A stretch of DNA of 8,076 nucleotides. Source: Arenicella sp. (GTDB taxonomy: Bacteria; Pseudomonadota; Gammaproteobacteria; Arenicellales; Arenicellaceae). A model generated the notes under the pieces. The model did no database searches and was not told the origin of the DNA. It was given only the letters and a program-made list of their open reading frames with translations. Made by a program: the position numbers and the translations under genes. Location: assembly GCA_016763815.1 (NCBI GenBank), contig JAESTB010000505.1:1-8076 (forward strand), read 5' to 3'. Positions 5,890 to 8,076 of the stretch are shown here, piece by piece. Positions within the stretch are counted from its first letter, which is position 1; every line of letters starts with the position of its first letter.

Positions 5890-7257
5890 GTGGAGTATAA
5901 GAAAAGCTTTCGCCAGTCAGTCATTCGCAGCAAACTAAGCCGAAAAATGACGCTGCAGGCTTGTCTGATTGGCCTAGTAGCGGTACTCACCATCGGCTTT
6001 GCCAGTGTGGTAATTGAACAGTTTCTAGTAAGGGAAGCGTTGACGGGTGAGGCCCAGCATTTTTGGGAAGGCTATGAGCAAGATGCCACGTTTCAGCCGC
6101 CTAATACCGAAAACTTGAAGGGGTATTTGACCGACGTTAACTCGAGTGTAGGGATACCCAAGGAATTGCAAGGTTATGGATTAGGCTTTCAGAAAATGCA
6201 CGGCCAAACGGCTCATTCATTAATGTACACAACTGAGCGTAGTGGTGAACGCCTCTACCTCTTGTTCGATGGCCAAAGCGTATTACGACTGGCACTCTAC
6301 TTTGGGGTGTTGCCGCTAACCATAGTGTTAGTGTTGATATACACCACTGCTTGGTGGATCTATAGAGAGTCCAATTACCTATTAAGCCCGATCGTATGGT
6401 TGGCGAACAAATTTGACAGATTCGATCCTGCACACGCCGATGCGAGCCTGGAGGACTTATCAAATATACCCGGCGATGTCGATTGGGAGGTTGAAAAACT
6501 GGTGGCCTCATTTTCGTCTTACTCTCGACGTATTCAGCGGTTCGTGGAGCGTGAACGCGCTTTTACTCGAGACGCAAGTCATGAATTCCGGACACCACTG
6601 ACCGTCATAAAAATGGCAAGCGATCTATTGCTTGCTGAGCAAGATCTCGACTTATATTCAAAAAAATACGTTACCCGCATAAAAGGCTCTGCGCGCGACA
6701 TGGAGGAATTGATCGATGCTTTTTTAATCCTTGCGCGTGAGACTGATAAAGAGTTTGAGGATGAGCAAACTATCATCGTTAACGTAATAGAGCGCGAGAT
6801 TCGAAGCGCCGATATTTATTTAGATAATAAGCCAGTGACGATTGAGATTGATGAACAATACCCACTCGAAATTTTCACTGCACGCAAGGTGGTTGCTATT
6901 GTGTTGGGCAACCTGATAAGAAATGCGGTTCTGTATACTAACGAAGGCTCTGTGACTATTACCATAAAGACGCACTCGGTGGTTATCGAGGATACCGGCG
7001 TAGGTATGACCAACGAGCAAACCAAGAAGATTTTTCAACCATACTATCGGGCTGAGCAGTCTAGTAAGACTAATCGCAAGGGCTATGGCGTTGGGTTAAC
7101 CATCGTCAAGCGCTTGTCGATCAGGTTTAACTGGATTGTCGAAGTCGATAGTGAGGTTGGTGTTGGAACTCGCATAGAGGTATTCTTTGACGAATCGCAA
7201 AATGCCAAGGGCAAGGTAACATACGCTGAGCGTGAGAGTAAACGCCCGTTTGCCTAG
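5890..7257 (+). CDS. Second sensor histidine kinase, partner of the 5100-5789 regulator
   Basis: This 455-residue inner-membrane kinase has TM1 at about 22-44 and TM2 at about 135-157. They flank a compact periplasmic domain of about 90 residues containing EALTGEAQHFWEGYEQD, an NLKGYL segment and RLYLLFDG just before TM2. A HAMP-like linker covers about 158-222. HisKA has ASHEFRTPLTVI with phosphoacceptor His231. The ATPase domain shows the N-box NLIRNAVLYT (Asn341 and Asn345), the G1 box EDTGVGM (Asp368), IFQPYYRAEQ, and the G2 box GYGVGL (399-403 region). All residues needed for autophosphorylation are present. The acidic periplasmic segment might bind a metal or a cationic ligand, as proposed for ColS-like sensors, but no specific metal motif is clear. 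A leader hairpin and a strong ribosome site lie in the 100-base gap after the regulator gene. Confidence 0.93.
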   Translation: MEYKKSFRQSVIRSKLSRKMTLQACLIGLVAVLTIGFASVVIEQFLVREALTGEAQHFWEGYEQDATFQPPNTENLKGYLTDVNSSVGIPKELQGYGLGFQKMHGQTAHSLMYTTERSGERLYLLFDGQSVLRLALYFGVLPLTIVLVLIYTTAWWIYRESNYLLSPIVWLANKFDRFDPAHADASLEDLSNIPGDVDWEVEKLVASFSSYSRRIQRFVERERAFTRDASHEFRTPLTVIKMASDLLLAEQDLDLYSKKYVTRIKGSARDMEELIDAFLILARETDKEFEDEQTIIVNVIEREIRSADIYLDNKPVTIEIDEQYPLEIFTARKVVAIVLGNLIRNAVLYTNEGSVTITIKTHSVVIEDTGVGMTNEQTKKIFQPYYRAEQSSKTNRKGYGVGLTIVKRLSIRFNWIVEVDSEVGVGTRIEVFFDESQNAKGKVTYAERESKRPFA

Positions 7258-7338
7258 AAATAACTGGTAAAGACTGCGTCCCGAGCGCATAATTGTGCTT
7301 ACTTTAACACCTTTGTACGACGTCTTGAACTTTGCCTT

Positions 7339-7890
7339 ATGAGCGAAAAAGAATACGCGATTAGGCCGAATAAAACTGAGCTTAAACGAGAAATTAAGGT
7401 TCTAAACCAGTTAGGTAAGGAGCTGATCGAAATGCCCGCTTCGGCTTTAAAAAAAGTGCCGCTAACGGACGAGATGCGTCAAGCGGTCAAGGACGGGCAG
7501 CGATTTCGCCGAGGAGCATATCAACGCCAGCTTCGTCGTATAGCGAGTTTAATGGCTTATGAAGATGTCGAAGCCATTCAATCTGAAATCGATAGACAGA
7601 AGCAGCCAAGTAAACAACAGACTGCCGAGCTTCATCAGTTGGAGCAGTGGCGTGATCGCTTAATTTCAGGCGATGACAAGTTGCTTACAGAGCTGATAGA
7701 TCAATTTCCTGTTATCAATCGTCAGCATATACGACAACTGGTTAGAAACGCTGCGCAAGAACAAACGCACGACAAACCGCCTAAGTCGGCGCGATTATTA
7801 TTTAAATATTTATCCGAAATTAAGCGCACTACGCCAGATGATCAAGAACTAAGTAAACTGCCTTTGTCTGACAATAGTAGGGGCGGCTAG
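7339..7890 (+). CDS. darP: DarP (YjgA, DUF615) ribosome maturation protein
   Basis: This 183-residue, highly charged, helical cytoplasmic protein belongs to the YjgA/DUF615 family. E. coli DarP associates with late pre-50S particles and helps mature the peptidyl-transferase centre. Family features visible are an N-terminal SELKRE-like region (residues 12-20), LGKELIEM, LRRIASLM, LEQWRDRLI (about 105-113), HIRQLVRNA (about 134-142) and the hallmark KPPKSARLLFKYL (about 150-162). Length matches E. coli. It lacks the long acidic N-terminal extension of the E. coli protein but has a polar C-terminal tail of about 20 residues. No clear ribosome site precedes the ATG. The gene lies 81 bases after the kinase and is probably a separate housekeeping unit. 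The family is largely restricted to beta- and gammaproteobacteria. Confidence 0.93.
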   Translation: MSEKEYAIRPNKTELKREIKVLNQLGKELIEMPASALKKVPLTDEMRQAVKDGQRFRRGAYQRQLRRIASLMAYEDVEAIQSEIDRQKQPSKQQTAELHQLEQWRDRLISGDDKLLTELIDQFPVINRQHIRQLVRNAAQEQTHDKPPKSARLLFKYLSEIKRTTPDDQELSKLPLSDNSRGG

Positions 7891-7931
7891 TCTGCCAGTA
7901 ACGGAAAATATATTCACGCTTAAAATAGTCA

Positions 7932-7962
7932 CTTAGAGTGTCGAGTCGCGGTTTACTCTAAG
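7932..7962 (+). promoter_or_regulatory. Inverted repeat between darP and the aminotransferase gene
   Basis: CTTAGAGT (7932-7939) pairs perfectly with ACTCTAAG (7955-7962) around a 15-nt loop that itself contains CGAGTCG. No T tract follows, so it is a poor intrinsic terminator. It begins 42 bases after darP and ends 48 bases before the aminotransferase ATG. It could be an operator, a leader hairpin, or an mRNA 3' end protecting darP. Confidence 0.4.
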
Positions 7963-8010
7963 GTATTAGGATAAGTACCAAATTCTCAACTTCAATCTAC
8001 GGCCAATCTC

Positions 8011-8076
8011 ATGTTTGAGCAACTGAAAACCCTCCCTGCTGACCCTATTTTAGGGCTGAATCAAATCTTTCAACAA
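8011..8076 (+). CDS. Aspartate/aromatic aminotransferase (AspC/TyrB family), 5' part only
   Basis: Only the first 22 codons are in the window, and the frame is open at the right edge. The N-terminus, MFEQLKTLPADPILGLNQIF, carries the ADPILGL signature of class-I PLP-dependent aminotransferases of the AspC/TyrB/PhhC group, which transfer amino groups between aspartate or aromatic amino acids and 2-oxoglutarate. The catalytic lysine and PLP-binding parts lie outside, so aspartate and aromatic specificity cannot be separated. No strong ribosome site is visible before the ATG. Confidence 0.82.
   Translation, partial: MFEQLKTLPADPILGLNQIFQQ

Noticed and set aside
6137..6511. Minus-strand frame of 124 codons within the second kinase
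   Set aside because: It is antisense to a clearly coding periplasmic and HAMP region, has no family features, and its composition is explained by the opposite strand.

Overview
The window reads as chromosomal DNA from a gammaproteobacterium of moderate GC, probably free-living and perhaps marine (low confidence). The clearest taxonomic markers are at the right end. One is a full-length DarP/YjgA ribosome-maturation protein with the KPPKSAR motif. The other is the start of an AspC/TyrB-type aminotransferase with the ADPILGL motif. No rRNA, tRNA, insertion sequence, CRISPR array or integrase was seen, and every complete gene looks intact.

Layout from left to right: the C-terminal tail of an unrecognised + strand gene (ends 77); a rho-independent terminator (151-187); a gene-free leader of about 480 bases with small hairpins; a periplasmic Do-family serine protease, DegP/HtrA (561-2243); an OmpR-family response regulator (2361-3056) whose end overlaps a membrane histidine kinase (3043-4497); a convergent, minus-strand putative lipoprotein with a BPSL0067-type Cys/His amidase-like domain (4512-5042); a second, divergently transcribed OmpR-family regulator (5100-5789) with its own histidine kinase (5890-7257); darP (7339-7890); and the truncated aminotransferase gene (8011 to the edge).

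Functionally, most of the window looks like an envelope surveillance region: a periplasmic protease/chaperone, two complete phosphorelay pairs with periplasmic sensor domains, and a putative cell-envelope hydrolase between the pairs. The degP-regulator-kinase order, and the style of the three proteins (DAAINRGNSGGPLFN in the protease, DRMLP in the regulator, AHDLKTPLARLKNR in the kinase), recall the degP-linked two-component module of alphaproteobacteria, although the flanking genes look gammaproteobacterial. The second pair has the general style of ColRS-type envelope systems, but no specific name can be assigned from sequence alone.

No CRISPR, toxin-antitoxin, phage-defence or retron-like system is visible. 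The features most worth following up are the envelope cluster, the lipoprotein-amidase between the two signalling pairs, and several intergenic inverted or direct repeats that may be control sites.
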